Shown piece by piece: positions 45,090 to 54,660 of a DNA stretch of 64,000 bases (position 1 is its first letter; each line of letters opens with the position of its first letter). The stretch is from Planococcus circulans. Lineage in GTDB: Bacteria > Bacillota > Bacilli > Bacillales_A > Planococcaceae. The notes under the pieces were generated by a model, which worked only from the letters and a program-made list of their open reading frames with translations, made no database searches and was not told the origin of the DNA. The position numbers and the translations under genes are program-made. The DNA is taken from the NCBI RefSeq assembly GCF_020023385.1, contig NZ_JAIQCL010000002.1:372001-436000 (forward strand), in the 5' to 3' direction.

Positions 45090-45131
45090 TTTGTTTAATC
45101 AATAGACAAACTAATTATAACTTGATATAAT
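45090..45131 (+). promoter_or_regulatory. xylAB promoter with XylR operator
   Basis: The operator is TTTGTTTA-N5-TAGACAAA (45090-45110). The -35 TAGACA (45103-45108) lies in its right arm, with a 17-base spacer to -10 TATAAT (45126-45131). The geometry is identical to that at 41131. Confidence 0.85.
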
Positions 45132-45212
45132 CCTTAATGAAAGCCTTTTCACTAATAAGTCTAACAATTGATACATATTCACAGAAACAAAATTATATTG
45201 GAGGTATGGAAA

Positions 45213-46535
45213 ATGGTACATTTCCCGGAAATTGAAAAGATAAAATTTGAAGGAGCATCTTCAGAAAATCCATTCGCTTTTAAATTCTATAACCCTGAAG
45301 AAAAAATCGGGGGGAAAACAATGGAAGAAACCCTTCGTTATGCAGTATCTTACTGGCATACATTTACGATGGATGGTTCAGATCCATTCGGTGCTGGATC
45401 CATGGTCCGTTCTTGGGACCGCTTAAAAGGAATGGACTTGGCTAAAGCACGGGTTGAAGCGTCCTTCGAATTTTACGAAAAAATGGATGTGCCATTCTTT
45501 TGTTTCCATGATGTTGATATCGCCCCTGAAGGCAGCAATTTGCGCGAATCCAACAAGAACCTGGATGAAATCGTTGGAATGATCAAAGCATACATGAAAG
45601 ACAGCAAAGCGAAATTGCTGTGGAATACAGCCAATAACTTCACGCATCCACGCTTTGTCCATGGAGCCGCAACGTCAAGCCATGCAGATGTCTTTGCCTA
45701 TTCTGCTGCTAAAGTAAAAAAAGGGCTTGAAATCGGTAAAGAACTTGGGGCTGAGAACTATGTGTTCTGGGGCGGCCGTGAAGGCTACGAAACGCTTCTG
45801 AACACCGACATGAAACTGGAGCTGGATAACTTAGGACGCTTCTATCATATGGCTGCCGACTACGCGAAGGAAATCGGTTTTGATGCACAATTCCTGATCG
45901 AACCGAAGCCAAAAGAGCCGTCTACACACCAATATGATTATGATGTAGCGACAGCCCATGCATTTTTGCAGAGCTATAAATTGGACGATACATTCAAATT
46001 CAATATCGAAGCCAACCATGCTACACTGGCTGGCCATACGTTTGAACATGAACTTCACTATGCACGCATCAACAATATGCTCGGTTCAGTGGACGCCAAC
46101 CAAGGAGATCCGCTATTGGGCTGGGATACCGACGAGTTCCCGACTGATCTATGGTCAACGACTTTGGCGATGTACGAAATCCTCCAAAACGGCGGGCTTG
46201 GCCGCGGCGGCTTGAACTTCGATGCTAAAGTAAGAAGAGGATCATTCGAGCAGGACGATCTGTTCCATGCACATATTGCCGGAATGGACGCTTTCGCTGT
46301 TGGTCTAAAAGTGGCTCAGCAACTGATTGATGACAAGGTACTTGAAAACGTTGTGAGCAACCGATACGAAACTTATACAAATGGCATCGGACTGGATATC
46401 GTCAATGGCAATACGGACTTCCATAAACTTGAAGACTATGCGTTCGGCATTACGGATATTAAACAAACTTCAGGGCGCCTCGAGCAGATCAAAGCCACAA
46501 TCAATCAATATTTATTGCAGGCTTTCGCAAAATAA
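45213..46535 (+). CDS. xylA: Xylose isomerase
   Basis: The 440-residue enzyme converts D-xylose to D-xylulose. Catalytic and metal motifs are [12 protein letters not shown] (His near 101), [43 protein letters not shown] and GSVDANQGD. Length is that of class II XylA. The frame opens upstream at 45168, but TTGGAGG is spaced eight bases from ATG 45213. It is first in xylAB. Confidence 0.96.
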   Translation: MVHFPEIEKIKFEGASSENPFAFKFYNPEEKIGGKTMEETLRYAVSYWHTFTMDGSDPFGAGSMVRSWDRLKGMDLAKARVEASFEFYEKMDVPFFCFHDVDIAPEGSNLRESNKNLDEIVGMIKAYMKDSKAKLLWNTANNFTHPRFVHGAATSSHADVFAYSAAKVKKGLEIGKELGAENYVFWGGREGYETLLNTDMKLELDNLGRFYHMAADYAKEIGFDAQFLIEPKPKEPSTHQYDYDVATAHAFLQSYKLDDTFKFNIEANHATLAGHTFEHELHYARINNMLGSVDANQGDPLLGWDTDEFPTDLWSTTLAMYEILQNGGLGRGGLNFDAKVRRGSFEQDDLFHAHIAGMDAFAVGLKVAQQLIDDKVLENVVSNRYETYTNGIGLDIVNGNTDFHKLEDYAFGITDIKQTSGRLEQIKATINQYLLQAFAK

Positions 46536-46565
46536 GAAATTTTTCAGGCTGGGAGAGCTGACTTT

Positions 46566-48065
46566 ATGAAATATGTTATTGGCGTCGATTTGGGAACAAG
46601 CGCTGTGAAGATTTTATTGGTGGATCAGCAGGGAACGGTGGTAGAGACCGTATCAAAGTCCTATCCGCTGATCCATGCAAAAAATGGATACAGTGAACAG
46701 GATCCGCAGCATTGGGTGGATGAGACCGCTGCAGGATTGAAAGACTTGTTAAAGACCTTTACTGGGAATGCAGAAGATATTGAAGGCATCAGTTTTTCAG
46801 GTCAGATGCACGGGCTGGTGTTACTGGACGACAACAAGGACGTGCTGCGTCCGGCCATTCTATGGAATGATACCCGGACAACTTCCGAGTGCCAACGGAT
46901 TTATGATGTGGTCGGGCGGGAGCGATTATTGGAGATTACGAAAAATCCGGCGTTGGAAGGTTTTACGTTGCCGAAAATCCTTTGGGTTCAACAAAACGAG
47001 CCGGAACTTTTTGCAAAGGTGAAATCCTTTGTGCTTCCGAAAGATTATTTGCGCTACAAACTGACAGATAAGCTGCAAATGGAGTTTTCGGATGCAGCAG
47101 GAACCTTGTTGTTGGATGTTACAGAAAGGCGATGGAGCAGCGAAATCTGCGACTTGTTTGAACTTGATGTTACCATGTGTCCTCCGCTAGTGGATTCGCA
47201 TGAAGAAGTAGGTACTGTTACAAAGGGTTTTGCTGAAGCATCCGGGCTTGCTCTCTCGACCCGTGTTTTTGCGGGTGGTGCGGACAATGCCTGTGGAGCC
47301 ATTGGTGCTGGGATTTTAGAAGAAGGCAAAACCATGTGCAGCATCGGAACTTCAGGTGTCGTGCTGTCCTATGAAGCCAAGGGCGATAAAGACTTTGACG
47401 GAAAAGTCCATTATTTTAACCATGCAGCACCTGGTGCGTTCTACACAATGGGTGTGACTTTGGCTGCTGGCTATAGTTTATCGTGGTTCAAAGAGACATT
47501 TGCTCCGGAAGCTTCATTTGATGAACTATTGTCCGGTGTCCATGATGTGCCTGCCGGATCGAACGGCTTGTTGTTTACGCCTTATCTTGTAGGGGAAAGG
47601 ACTCCACATGCAGACGCTTCGATCCGAGGCAGTTTTATCGGCATGGACGGCTCACATCGCCGAACAGATTTTGCACGTGCAGTTCTGGAAGGGATCACGT
47701 TTTCTTTGAATGAATCGATTGCGATTTTCAGGGAAAGCGGCAAAACGATCGATACGATCGTTTCGATCGGCGGCGGTGCCAAAAACGAAGACTGGCTTCA
47801 AATGCAGGCAGATGTTTTTGACGCCAAAATCGTTCGCCTAACCAGCGAACAGGGACCTGGAATGGGTGCAGCGATGCTCGCCGCTTTCGGTTGTTCGTGG
47901 TTTGAATCCTTGCAGCAATGTGCAGATGTATTTTTGCATGAAGATAAGAGTTATTTCCCGATAGAAGAAAACGTACAGACTTACAGAAAGTTGTTCTCTA
48001 TCTATCAGGAAGTTTACGAAAAAACGCGTGATTTGAATAGTAAACTTTTGGAATTCCGCAAGTAG
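46566..48065 (+). CDS. xylB: Xylulokinase
   Basis: The 499-residue FGGY kinase phosphorylates D-xylulose. It starts with the phosphate loop VIGVDLGTSAVKILLVD, has GISFSGQMHGLVLLD (XylB signature near residue 80), and FGGY-type motifs GGADNACGAIGAG and SIGGGAKNEDWLQMQADV. GGGAGAG precedes the ATG, 30 bases after xylA. Confidence 0.95.
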   Translation: MKYVIGVDLGTSAVKILLVDQQGTVVETVSKSYPLIHAKNGYSEQDPQHWVDETAAGLKDLLKTFTGNAEDIEGISFSGQMHGLVLLDDNKDVLRPAILWNDTRTTSECQRIYDVVGRERLLEITKNPALEGFTLPKILWVQQNEPELFAKVKSFVLPKDYLRYKLTDKLQMEFSDAAGTLLLDVTERRWSSEICDLFELDVTMCPPLVDSHEEVGTVTKGFAEASGLALSTRVFAGGADNACGAIGAGILEEGKTMCSIGTSGVVLSYEAKGDKDFDGKVHYFNHAAPGAFYTMGVTLAAGYSLSWFKETFAPEASFDELLSGVHDVPAGSNGLLFTPYLVGERTPHADASIRGSFIGMDGSHRRTDFARAVLEGITFSLNESIAIFRESGKTIDTIVSIGGGAKNEDWLQMQADVFDAKIVRLTSEQGPGMGAAMLAAFGCSWFESLQQCADVFLHEDKSYFPIEENVQTYRKLFSIYQEVYEKTRDLNSKLLEFRK

Positions 48066-48076
48066 TTGCCAAATAG

Positions 48077-48104
48077 AACCTCAACTCATCAGTTGAGGTT
48101 TTTT
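48077..48104 (+). terminator. Terminator of xylAB
   Basis: A 10-bp stem AACCTCAACT/AGTTGAGGTT with loop CATC and six Ts. Confidence 0.88.
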
Positions 48105-48142
48105 CTGTAAAGAAAACCAAATCTTACGAAGAGGTGAATGGG

Positions 48143-49126
48143 ATGAATTATCGTCAACTGGGCAAGACAGGAATGGAAATCAGTGAATTGAGCTTTGGGA
48201 CATGGGCAATCGGAGGTTCTTGGGGAAACACCAATGACGAGCAATCATTAAAGGCGTTGGAATACGCGATGGAAAAAGGCGTAAACTTTTTTGATACAGC
48301 AGATGTTTATGGAGATGGGCATAGTGAGGAACTGCTGGGCAAGGCGACAAAAGGGAAACACGACGAAATTCATATCGCTACCAAGTTTTGCCGGGCAGGG
48401 GATATCCATGACCCACAGACGTATTCGATGGAACAGGTTTCCAAATACGCCGAAGCGAGCCTGAAGCGTCTGGGACGTGAGCAAATTGACTTGTATCAGA
48501 TCCATTGTCCGCCGATGGAGATTTTAAAAGACGGCAGTGTGTTCGAAGTGCTGGACAAATTAAAAGAGCAAGGGAAAATTCGTTCTTACGGCGTCAGTGT
48601 GGAAACAGTGGAAGAAGGACTCCTGTGTCTTGAAAACCCGAATGTCAGCAGTTTACAGGTGATTTTCAATTTGTTCCGCCAGAAGCCATTGGAAGAACTG
48701 TTTCCGAAAGCGATGGAGAAGAATGTGGGAATCCTTGCACGCGTCCCGCTTGCCAGTGGTTTATTGACCGGGAAATTCAAAGTGGATTCACAGTTTGAAT
48801 CAGACGATCACCGAAACTTTAACCGCGACGGGGAAGCGTTCAATGTCGGAGAAACGTTTGCAGGGGTAGAATTTTCAAAAGGCGTGGAATTGAGTGATCA
48901 GCTTGCGTGGATTGCATACGGCAGAGGCAATCGAACACAGGCTGCATTAAAATGGATTCTACAGCAGGAGGCAATCACTTCGGTTATTCCGGGATTCAGA
49001 AATGTCGACCAAGCAGAAGATAATCTGAAAGCGCTGGATGCCAAGAATTTCTCACCTCAAGAAATGAAGCGGTTGGCGAAATTCTACGAAGAGCATGTAC
49101 ACCCGGAAATAAGAGGCGTATATTAA
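48143..49126 (+). CDS. Aldo/keto reductase
   Basis: The 327-residue TIM-barrel NADPH oxidoreductase has the catalytic residues in DTADVYGDGHSEELLG (Asp, Tyr), ATKFCRAGD (Lys) and YQIHCPPME (His). The GTG at 48134 is part of the AAGAGGTG site, so ATG 48143 is the start. It follows xylB after a terminator, so its own promoter is expected. It may act on pentoses or other sugars, by context only. Confidence 0.88.
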   Translation: MNYRQLGKTGMEISELSFGTWAIGGSWGNTNDEQSLKALEYAMEKGVNFFDTADVYGDGHSEELLGKATKGKHDEIHIATKFCRAGDIHDPQTYSMEQVSKYAEASLKRLGREQIDLYQIHCPPMEILKDGSVFEVLDKLKEQGKIRSYGVSVETVEEGLLCLENPNVSSLQVIFNLFRQKPLEELFPKAMEKNVGILARVPLASGLLTGKFKVDSQFESDDHRNFNRDGEAFNVGETFAGVEFSKGVELSDQLAWIAYGRGNRTQAALKWILQQEAITSVIPGFRNVDQAEDNLKALDAKNFSPQEMKRLAKFYEEHVHPEIRGVY

Positions 49127-49134
49127 AAAAACTT

Positions 49135-49170
49135 ACCGCTAAGAAGCAGAAATGCCTTCTTGGCGGTTTT
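49135..49170 (+). terminator. Imperfect hairpin after the aldo/keto reductase gene
   Basis: ACCGCTAAGAAG pairs with CTTCTTGGCGGT apart from one mismatch, followed by TTTTG. Confidence 0.65.
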
Positions 49171-49210
49171 GTCTAAAGAATCGAGAGCTATAAAAAAAGG
49201 AGAGATTTGG

Positions 49211-50227
49211 ATGGAGAAAATTCGTTGGGGTGTATTGAGTACAGCTAATATCGGCAGAACACAAGTGATTCCTGCAATCGGCAGAGCTGGTAATGCCGAA
49301 ATCATCGCGATAGCGAGCCGAACCGACAAAGTGCATGCGGCAGCTTTAGAATTGGAGATACCGAAAGCCTACGAAAGTTATGAGGAGCTGTTGGATGATC
49401 CCGACGTTGATGCTGTCTATATCCCGCTGCCTAATCATCTGCATAAAGAGTGGGTGATTCGTTCGGCACGAAAAGGCAAGCATATCCTTTGTGAAAAGCC
49501 GATTGCATTGAATAGAGCGGAATCGGAAGAAATGATTGCGGTATGCCGGGAACACGGCGTGAAGTTGATGGAAGCATTCATGTATCAGCTGCATCCTCAA
49601 CACGCCCGTGTAAAGGAGATTATCGCCTCAGGAGAAATCGGGGAAATCAAATTGATGAAATCCAGCCACTCGTTTTATCTGCAAAATCGTTCGACGGATA
49701 TACGGATGGATGCAACGATGGGAGGAGGCAGCATCTATGATCTTGGTTGCTACTCCATTCAAGCCATTCGCCACATCACCGATTCTGAGCCGGCGACAGT
49801 TCTGGCTCAAGGGGAAATGGATCCTGAAAAAGGGGTCGATTTGACCGGCATCGTACATATGACTATGGATAGCGGTGTCCACGCCCTATTCGATTGCAGC
49901 TTCGACATGACGGGCAGAAATGAATACGAAGTGGTGGGGACAGCGGGCAGCATTAAAGTGCCATTTGCCTTTCGTCCGGATAACAATGGCCATCTAGGTA
50001 CAGTGGTTATCCAAAAAGAAGGAGTCACACGGGAAGAAAAGATTGAAGGGGATATTTACAAACTGGAAATCGAACATTTTTCCAATGCGATTTTAACGGA
50101 TTCAGACCCGGTCATTACAGGTGATTCCACCATTAAAAATATGCGGGTTATCGACGCTTGCTATGAATCCTTGAGAACCGGAAAGAAACTTGTTATGCAG
50201 GCGGATAATCAGTTTACTCCGGTATGA
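49211..50227 (+). CDS. Gfo/Idh/MocA-family oxidoreductase
   Basis: The 338-residue NAD(P) sugar dehydrogenase has GVLSTANIGRTQVIPAI at the N-terminus, the catalytic ILCEKPIALNRAE and GGGSIYDLGCYSIQAIRHI. It resembles proteins annotated as D-xylose 1-dehydrogenase or similar, but the family is broad. AAAGGAGAG fits ATG 49211. It sits downstream of the xyl genes, so a pentose substrate is plausible. The 223 bases after it show nothing convincing. Confidence 0.85.
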   Translation: MEKIRWGVLSTANIGRTQVIPAIGRAGNAEIIAIASRTDKVHAAALELEIPKAYESYEELLDDPDVDAVYIPLPNHLHKEWVIRSARKGKHILCEKPIALNRAESEEMIAVCREHGVKLMEAFMYQLHPQHARVKEIIASGEIGEIKLMKSSHSFYLQNRSTDIRMDATMGGGSIYDLGCYSIQAIRHITDSEPATVLAQGEMDPEKGVDLTGIVHMTMDSGVHALFDCSFDMTGRNEYEVVGTAGSIKVPFAFRPDNNGHLGTVVIQKEGVTREEKIEGDIYKLEIEHFSNAILTDSDPVITGDSTIKNMRVIDACYESLRTGKKLVMQADNQFTPV

Positions 50228-50450
50228 GTTGAATTGAAGATTGTTTAGACTAATGAAGAACGAAGTGAAAATACGGGAGAAAGCGCTTCCGGTCGCCCGT
50301 CTTGCTTGCAATTATCCTTCTGTCGCAGCCATTGGCAGCGAAGTGGAAAGGAAACCGGATTTCCATTTCGCTGCGCACGGCCACCGTTTATCCATTGTTC
50401 TAAAAAAGTCAGATAGTCCAATCATGAATCGACTTTTCGTTCAACGGATA

Positions 50451-51368
50451 TTACGGGACATAAAGTTCGCCTTGTCCCACCACAATTGCAGTGCCGCCGA
50501 TTTTAACTTCCTCGAATTGCTGTTTTTTTCTTGTGACGGTAATGTCGATGAAACTGGGTCTTCCCATTTCAATGCCCTGTTCACTTCGGATAGAGCAGAT
50601 TTCTTCAGAGCTTTCAATAACATTATGCTCGACAAGAAATGCTCCAAGAGGACCGCAGGCAGCGCCGGTTGCCGGATCTTCCGAAATACCCATGGCCGGG
50701 GCGAACATTCGGCAATGGACAGTGGAATCGTCATGTTCGGTTTCAGTGGTAAAAGTGAAGATGTGCTGGCGGGCAGGGTCATTGCTGAAATGGCGTTCCC
50801 AGACATCCGTGCGGAAATTGATTTCCCGTATCGAAGCCAATGAGCGGAGGGGGACAAATAGGAATGGCAGTCCCGAAGAAACGGTTTGAATCGGAAAGCG
50901 TGTATCCAGCTCGCTTTTCGGCAGCGACAGCAAGTCTGCAACCAGAGCTTGTCTCGTCAAAATTTCACCGAAAACCGGAAGGGGCTGGATCATTTCAACT
51001 TTGACGATTTTCTCTGCTTCTTTCCGGACAGATACAGCGATATCTCCTTGACCTTCTTCGATGGTCCATTCAGTTAAGCCGTCCTGCGAAGGCAACATCT
51101 TCAAGTAAGCCATAACAAAAGCTGTTCCGATTGTGGGATGGCCTGCTATCGGCAATTCCACTTGAGGTGTGAAAATTCGGAGACTGATCTGATTTTGCTG
51201 GTTTTTGGGAGGACAGATAAACGCTGTCTCTGATAAATTGAGTTCATTGGCGATCTGCTGCATGGTTTTCGAATCCAGTCCTGAGCCGTCGTGGAAAACC
51301 GCCAAAGGGTTACCACCGAAAGATTGATTGGTGAAGACATCGACTAAAGTATACTTCAAGGTTTTCAT
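50451..51368 (-). CDS. PhzF-family isomerase-like protein
   Basis: The 305-residue protein has the two-domain diaminopimelate-epimerase-like fold of PhzF. Glu47 (LNLSETAF) is the catalytic position; PIAGHPTIGTAF and EDPATGAACGPLGAFL are the paired family motifs. No phenazine genes are near, and most relatives have unknown substrates. AGGAGGGGT precedes the ATG. It is monocistronic and divergent from the K+ channel regulator. Confidence 0.88.
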   Translation of the reverse strand: MKTLKYTLVDVFTNQSFGGNPLAVFHDGSGLDSKTMQQIANELNLSETAFICPPKNQQNQISLRIFTPQVELPIAGHPTIGTAFVMAYLKMLPSQDGLTEWTIEEGQGDIAVSVRKEAEKIVKVEMIQPLPVFGEILTRQALVADLLSLPKSELDTRFPIQTVSSGLPFLFVPLRSLASIREINFRTDVWERHFSNDPARQHIFTFTTETEHDDSTVHCRMFAPAMGISEDPATGAACGPLGAFLVEHNVIESSEEICSIRSEQGIEMGRPSFIDITVTRKKQQFEEVKIGGTAIVVGQGELYVP

Positions 51369-51508
51369 AATACCCCTCCTTTATTTGAATAGTAAGGCTT
51401 TGTAGTTTCTTTGTATCAGGTAGCGGATAAAAAGTCCAACACCTTTCATTGCATTCCGCCGACTTTGCGAATAAAGTAAATGTAACGAAGCAGAAAAGAG
51501 GGAAGCGT

Positions 51509-52165
51509 GTGAAAAAACAGATTGTGGTCATAGGATTGGGCCGCTTCGGCAGCAGCGTCTGCAAAGAGCTGCACAGTCTCGGACATGAAATTATGGCCAT
51601 AGATACGGATCCTGAAAAAGTCGATGCTTTGCGGGAGTACGCATCTTTTACAGTAATTGCAGATGCAACAGATGAAAATCAGCTGAAATCTTTGGGTGTA
51701 CGGAATTTTGAACATGCGATTGTGGCGATTGGAGATAATCTTCAAGCCAGTGTCTTGTGTACCTTGATGCTGAAGGAACTGGGCTTGCCGAAAGTCTGGG
51801 TGAAAGCGCGTGATCTGCAGCATGAGAAAATCCTGCACAAAGTTGGAGCGGACCGTGTCATTCAGCCAGAAAAAGAAATGGGGATCAGGGTGGCCCACCA
51901 TGTCGACTCGGATAAGATTGTGGACTATATCGACCTTTCCCATGACTACAGCATCATCGAGCTGGTGGCTTCCGGAAAAATGGCCAATCGAACTTTAGTG
52001 GATCTGAATATCCGTAAAGAATTCAATTGTATTGTGTTGGCTATAAAAAAAGAAGAAGAAGTCAATATTGCCCCAGCAATAGATGATATTGTCGAGCAGG
52101 GAAATGTTTTGATCATCATGGGTCATAAAGACGACTTGAAGCGCTTGGAAGATAAAGCATTATAA
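51509..52165 (+). CDS. KtrA/TrkA-type potassium channel regulatory subunit
   Basis: The 218-residue RCK protein binds nucleotides (IVVIGLGRFGSSVCKEL, then DTDPEKV) in residues 1-135 and has a TrkA-C domain at 140-218 (VASGKMANRTLVDLNIRKEF). It gates a KtrB or KtrD-type K+ channel, which is not in this window. Start is GTG 51509 with AGAGGGA upstream. KtrC is an equally possible name. Confidence 0.88.
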   Translation: MKKQIVVIGLGRFGSSVCKELHSLGHEIMAIDTDPEKVDALREYASFTVIADATDENQLKSLGVRNFEHAIVAIGDNLQASVLCTLMLKELGLPKVWVKARDLQHEKILHKVGADRVIQPEKEMGIRVAHHVDSDKIVDYIDLSHDYSIIELVASGKMANRTLVDLNIRKEFNCIVLAIKKEEEVNIAPAIDDIVEQGNVLIIMGHKDDLKRLEDKAL

Positions 52166-52179
52166 TGTGGTAGACCCGG

Positions 52180-52212
52180 GCCGGTTCCTCTTTTGGAACC
52201 GGCTATTTCTTT
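52180..52212 (+). terminator. Terminator after the K+ channel regulator gene
   Basis: A perfect 9-bp stem GCCGGTTCC/GGAACCGGC with loop TCTTTT, then TATTTCTTTT. Confidence 0.8.
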
Positions 52213-52313
52213 TGTCTGAATTAGCCGTTTATCGACATGTTAAAGGGGAATGATATCTACAAGAAAAGTGAGCGGGAAAAGTCGAGACTATTGGAGTGAC
52301 AGGAGGCTTGAGG

Positions 52314-52973
52314 ATGAAAATCCGCATAGAGTGGACCTATAAAATTCCCAAAGGTGAAGAAGTGGCTTTCTCTTCAGAAGATCTGCCCGCAGAGACCGCC
52401 ATGGCAGTAGCAGAAGATTTAGAGCGGATGGGCCGGACAAAAAATATTCAGTTTGTAGATCAGTTCGACAGCAGTTGGACAATGAAGGAAATGAAGACTT
52501 ATTTGAAAGGAATCGAAACAGAACCTCACAACGTAATTGTATATTTTGATGGGGGTTATGATCGAAATACGAAATATGCAGGCATTGGCTGTGTGATCTA
52601 TTACGAGCAAAACGGCAAATCTTACCGCATGCGCGCCAATACAAAGTTGGATGAGCTGTCCTCCAATAATGAGGCTGAATATGCCGCACTGTATTTCTGC
52701 CTGCAGGAACTTGAATACTTGGAGGTCCATCATCTGCCGGTCCGATTTATCGGAGACTCACGGATAGTTGTTAACGGAATGAACAATGAATGGCCGGCAA
52801 TTGAAGAGCTGCTGGTTCCCTGGGCAAATCGAATTGAGGAAAAAATAACTGAAATGGGAATACAGCCCGAATACGAATTAATACCCCGCAAAGCCAATTC
52901 CGAAGCTGATAAGCTGGCAACCCAGGCATTGAACGGTGTATTGATTGCAGCCACCAGCGAAATCATTGCCTAA
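52314..52973 (+). CDS. RNase HI-like protein with N-terminal extension
   Basis: The 219-residue protein has an about 70-residue N-terminal domain and an RNase H fold from residue 74. Catalytic acids appear as VIVYFDGGYD, SSNNEAEYAAL, FIGDSRIVVNG and KANSEADKLATQAL, so the D-E-D-D set is complete. It resembles the Bacillus YpeP/RnhA-like group, which removes RNA from hybrids. AGGAGG suits the ATG at 52314. A promoter could lie in the 100 bases before. Confidence 0.85.
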   Translation: MKIRIEWTYKIPKGEEVAFSSEDLPAETAMAVAEDLERMGRTKNIQFVDQFDSSWTMKEMKTYLKGIETEPHNVIVYFDGGYDRNTKYAGIGCVIYYEQNGKSYRMRANTKLDELSSNNEAEYAALYFCLQELEYLEVHHLPVRFIGDSRIVVNGMNNEWPAIEELLVPWANRIEEKITEMGIQPEYELIPRKANSEADKLATQALNGVLIAATSEIIA

Positions 52974-53197
52974 GGAATGATGTTTTCAGCGATGGTGAAT
53001 AAGGGAGGAGGCCGGTTTGGAGAGTCACATGTAAAGCTGAGATTCAGCAGGCAGTTCAATAGACGTATAAGCAGTTTAGTTCTTTATATTCAAAAATCAG
53101 AATAATCGGTTTATTGCTTGCGGAATTAAGTGGAGTGGGTTATAAATAAGTTGTACAATACTTGTGCAAAAACTACACACATGAAGGAGAGGGAAAA

Positions 53198-53995
53198 ATG
53201 AAGAAAATCTTAGTTTCATTCTCTGTTGCAATGGCTCTTGTGTTCTCACTGCTCGCCTCTGGAGTAATGGCAGACAGCCATACCGCTAAAGTCAGAGTGG
53301 TTCACGCTTCACCGGATGCACCTGCTGTCGATGTCTATGTCAATGGAGATTTAACACTTGAAGAAGTACCTTTTAAAGCGGACTCGGGCTATTTGGAAGT
53401 ACCGGCCGGAACACATGATGTAGAAGTTTTTGCAAGTGGAACAGAATACGCTGCAGGTGAAGGCGTATTGCAGGCAGATCTTGCTGTAGAAGCTGGAAAA
53501 GCTTATACGGTTGCTGCAGCAAACCTTCTGGAGTCGATTGAATTTGTAGTTGCAGAAGATTCAATGGAAGTAACAGAAGGGCAAACAAAAGTCCGCGTCG
53601 GGCATTTGTCGCCGGATGCACCAGCAGTTGATGTTGGCGTAATCGGTGGAGACGCTTTATTCAGCGGAGCGGAATTCCCAGGAATTACGGATTATGCAGA
53701 ATTGGATGCAGGCACATATGATTTGGAGATCCGTTTGCCGGATGGAACACAGGTATTGCCACTTGAAGGCACTGAATTGGCTGCAGATACTGTCTATAGT
53801 GTCTTTGCGGTAAATACGGTCGATTCGCTTGAAGTGATTGCGCTGGTTGACTACGAAGCAGCAGGATCACCGGATGGCATGCCGACTACTGGTCTTGGAA
53901 CACCAGATCAATCTCAGGCTATATGGTTATTGTTGGGCGGCGCGTTAGTGCTTATTGGAGCCAGCACTCTTGTATGGAAAAAACGGTTTCAATAA
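53198..53995 (+). CDS. DUF4397 surface protein with a sortase-type C-terminus
   Basis: The 265-residue protein has a signal peptide (cleavage about GVMADS), then two DUF4397 repeats, each starting VRVVHASPDAPAVDVYV or VRVGHLSPDAPAVDVGV. A linker DGMPTTGLG is followed by a membrane helix and WKKRFQ. MPTTG is a plausible sortase signal, close to LPxTG. AAGGAGAGG precedes the ATG at 53198. Its last 26 bases overlap the sortase gene, so the sortase probably anchors this protein. Repeat function is unknown; adhesion or matrix roles are guesses. Confidence 0.88.
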   Translation: MKKILVSFSVAMALVFSLLASGVMADSHTAKVRVVHASPDAPAVDVYVNGDLTLEEVPFKADSGYLEVPAGTHDVEVFASGTEYAAGEGVLQADLAVEAGKAYTVAAANLLESIEFVVAEDSMEVTEGQTKVRVGHLSPDAPAVDVGVIGGDALFSGAEFPGITDYAELDAGTYDLEIRLPDGTQVLPLEGTELAADTVYSVFAVNTVDSLEVIALVDYEAAGSPDGMPTTGLGTPDQSQAIWLLLGGALVLIGASTLVWKKRFQ

Positions 53996-54608
53996 CAAGC
54001 TCCTACTGGTTTTAGTGCTGTTCTTATTAACCGGTTGCCAGCAGCCGGTAGACGAAGTAAGTGTTCGTTCGGAAAATGTGGGATTTACGCTTGATGAACC
54101 GGCTGCAGTCACTATTCAGCAGCCGGCACCAGCAAAGAATCCTATCAATGAGTTAAAACGTTCAGGCATACAGCCGACTTCTTTAAAGATTCCTTCAATT
54201 GAGCTGGAAGCACAAGTCCAGCATTTGGGGACGACAGAGAATGGTGAAATGGCGGTGCCGAATAATATCGAAGATGTCAGCTGGTTTTCTCCAGGATATC
54301 AGCCGGGTGAAAATGGCCGTGCTGTTATTGCCGGACATGTCGACGGTGTTGATGGACCGGCAATTTTCTGGGATCTTTCCGAGCTGCAATTAGGGGACGA
54401 AGTCGTGGTGCAGGACAAGGAGCGGACTTTGACGTTCAAAGTCCATACGATGGAGTCCGTACCATTGGATTTGGCGGATGTCTCACAGGTCTTCGGATAC
54501 ACCTCTTCCCCGGAATTGGTCCTGATCACCTGTTCAGGAACCTATGACTTTGATCGGGGGACTCGGGAAGAACGCCTGATCGTCTATGCCAGCCTCACCG
54601 AAGAATAA
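53970..54608 (+). CDS. Sortase (class F-like) with lipoprotein-type signal
   Basis: The 212-residue transpeptidase has the triad His in VIAGHVDG, Cys in LITCSGTYD and Arg in GTREERLIVYA. Before the catalytic domain there is FLLTGCQQ, a lipobox, rather than a plain signal anchor. The most likely start is TTG 53970, nine bases after GGAG, inside the preceding gene; ATG codons in the region lead elsewhere. The overlap implies translational coupling with its probable substrate. Class F assignment is tentative. A strong terminator follows. Confidence 0.85.
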   Translation: MYGKNGFNNKLLLVLVLFLLTGCQQPVDEVSVRSENVGFTLDEPAAVTIQQPAPAKNPINELKRSGIQPTSLKIPSIELEAQVQHLGTTENGEMAVPNNIEDVSWFSPGYQPGENGRAVIAGHVDGVDGPAIFWDLSELQLGDEVVVQDKERTLTFKVHTMESVPLDLADVSQVFGYTSSPELVLITCSGTYDFDRGTREERLIVYASLTEE

Positions 54609-54612
54609 ATGA

Positions 54613-54660
54613 AAAAGATGCCGCCTAATTCCTGAAAAGGAGTAAGGCGGCATCTTTTTC
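54613..54660. terminator. Bidirectional terminator between the sortase and TetR genes
   Basis: AAAAAGATGCCGCCT pairs perfectly with AGGCGGCATCTTTTT around an 18-base loop. Confidence 0.88.

Noticed and set aside
50241..50253. TTGTTTAGACTAA after the Gfo/Idh/MocA gene, like a XylR site
   Set aside because: The two half sites overlap without the five-base spacer found in the three real operators, and no gene starts downstream in the right place.
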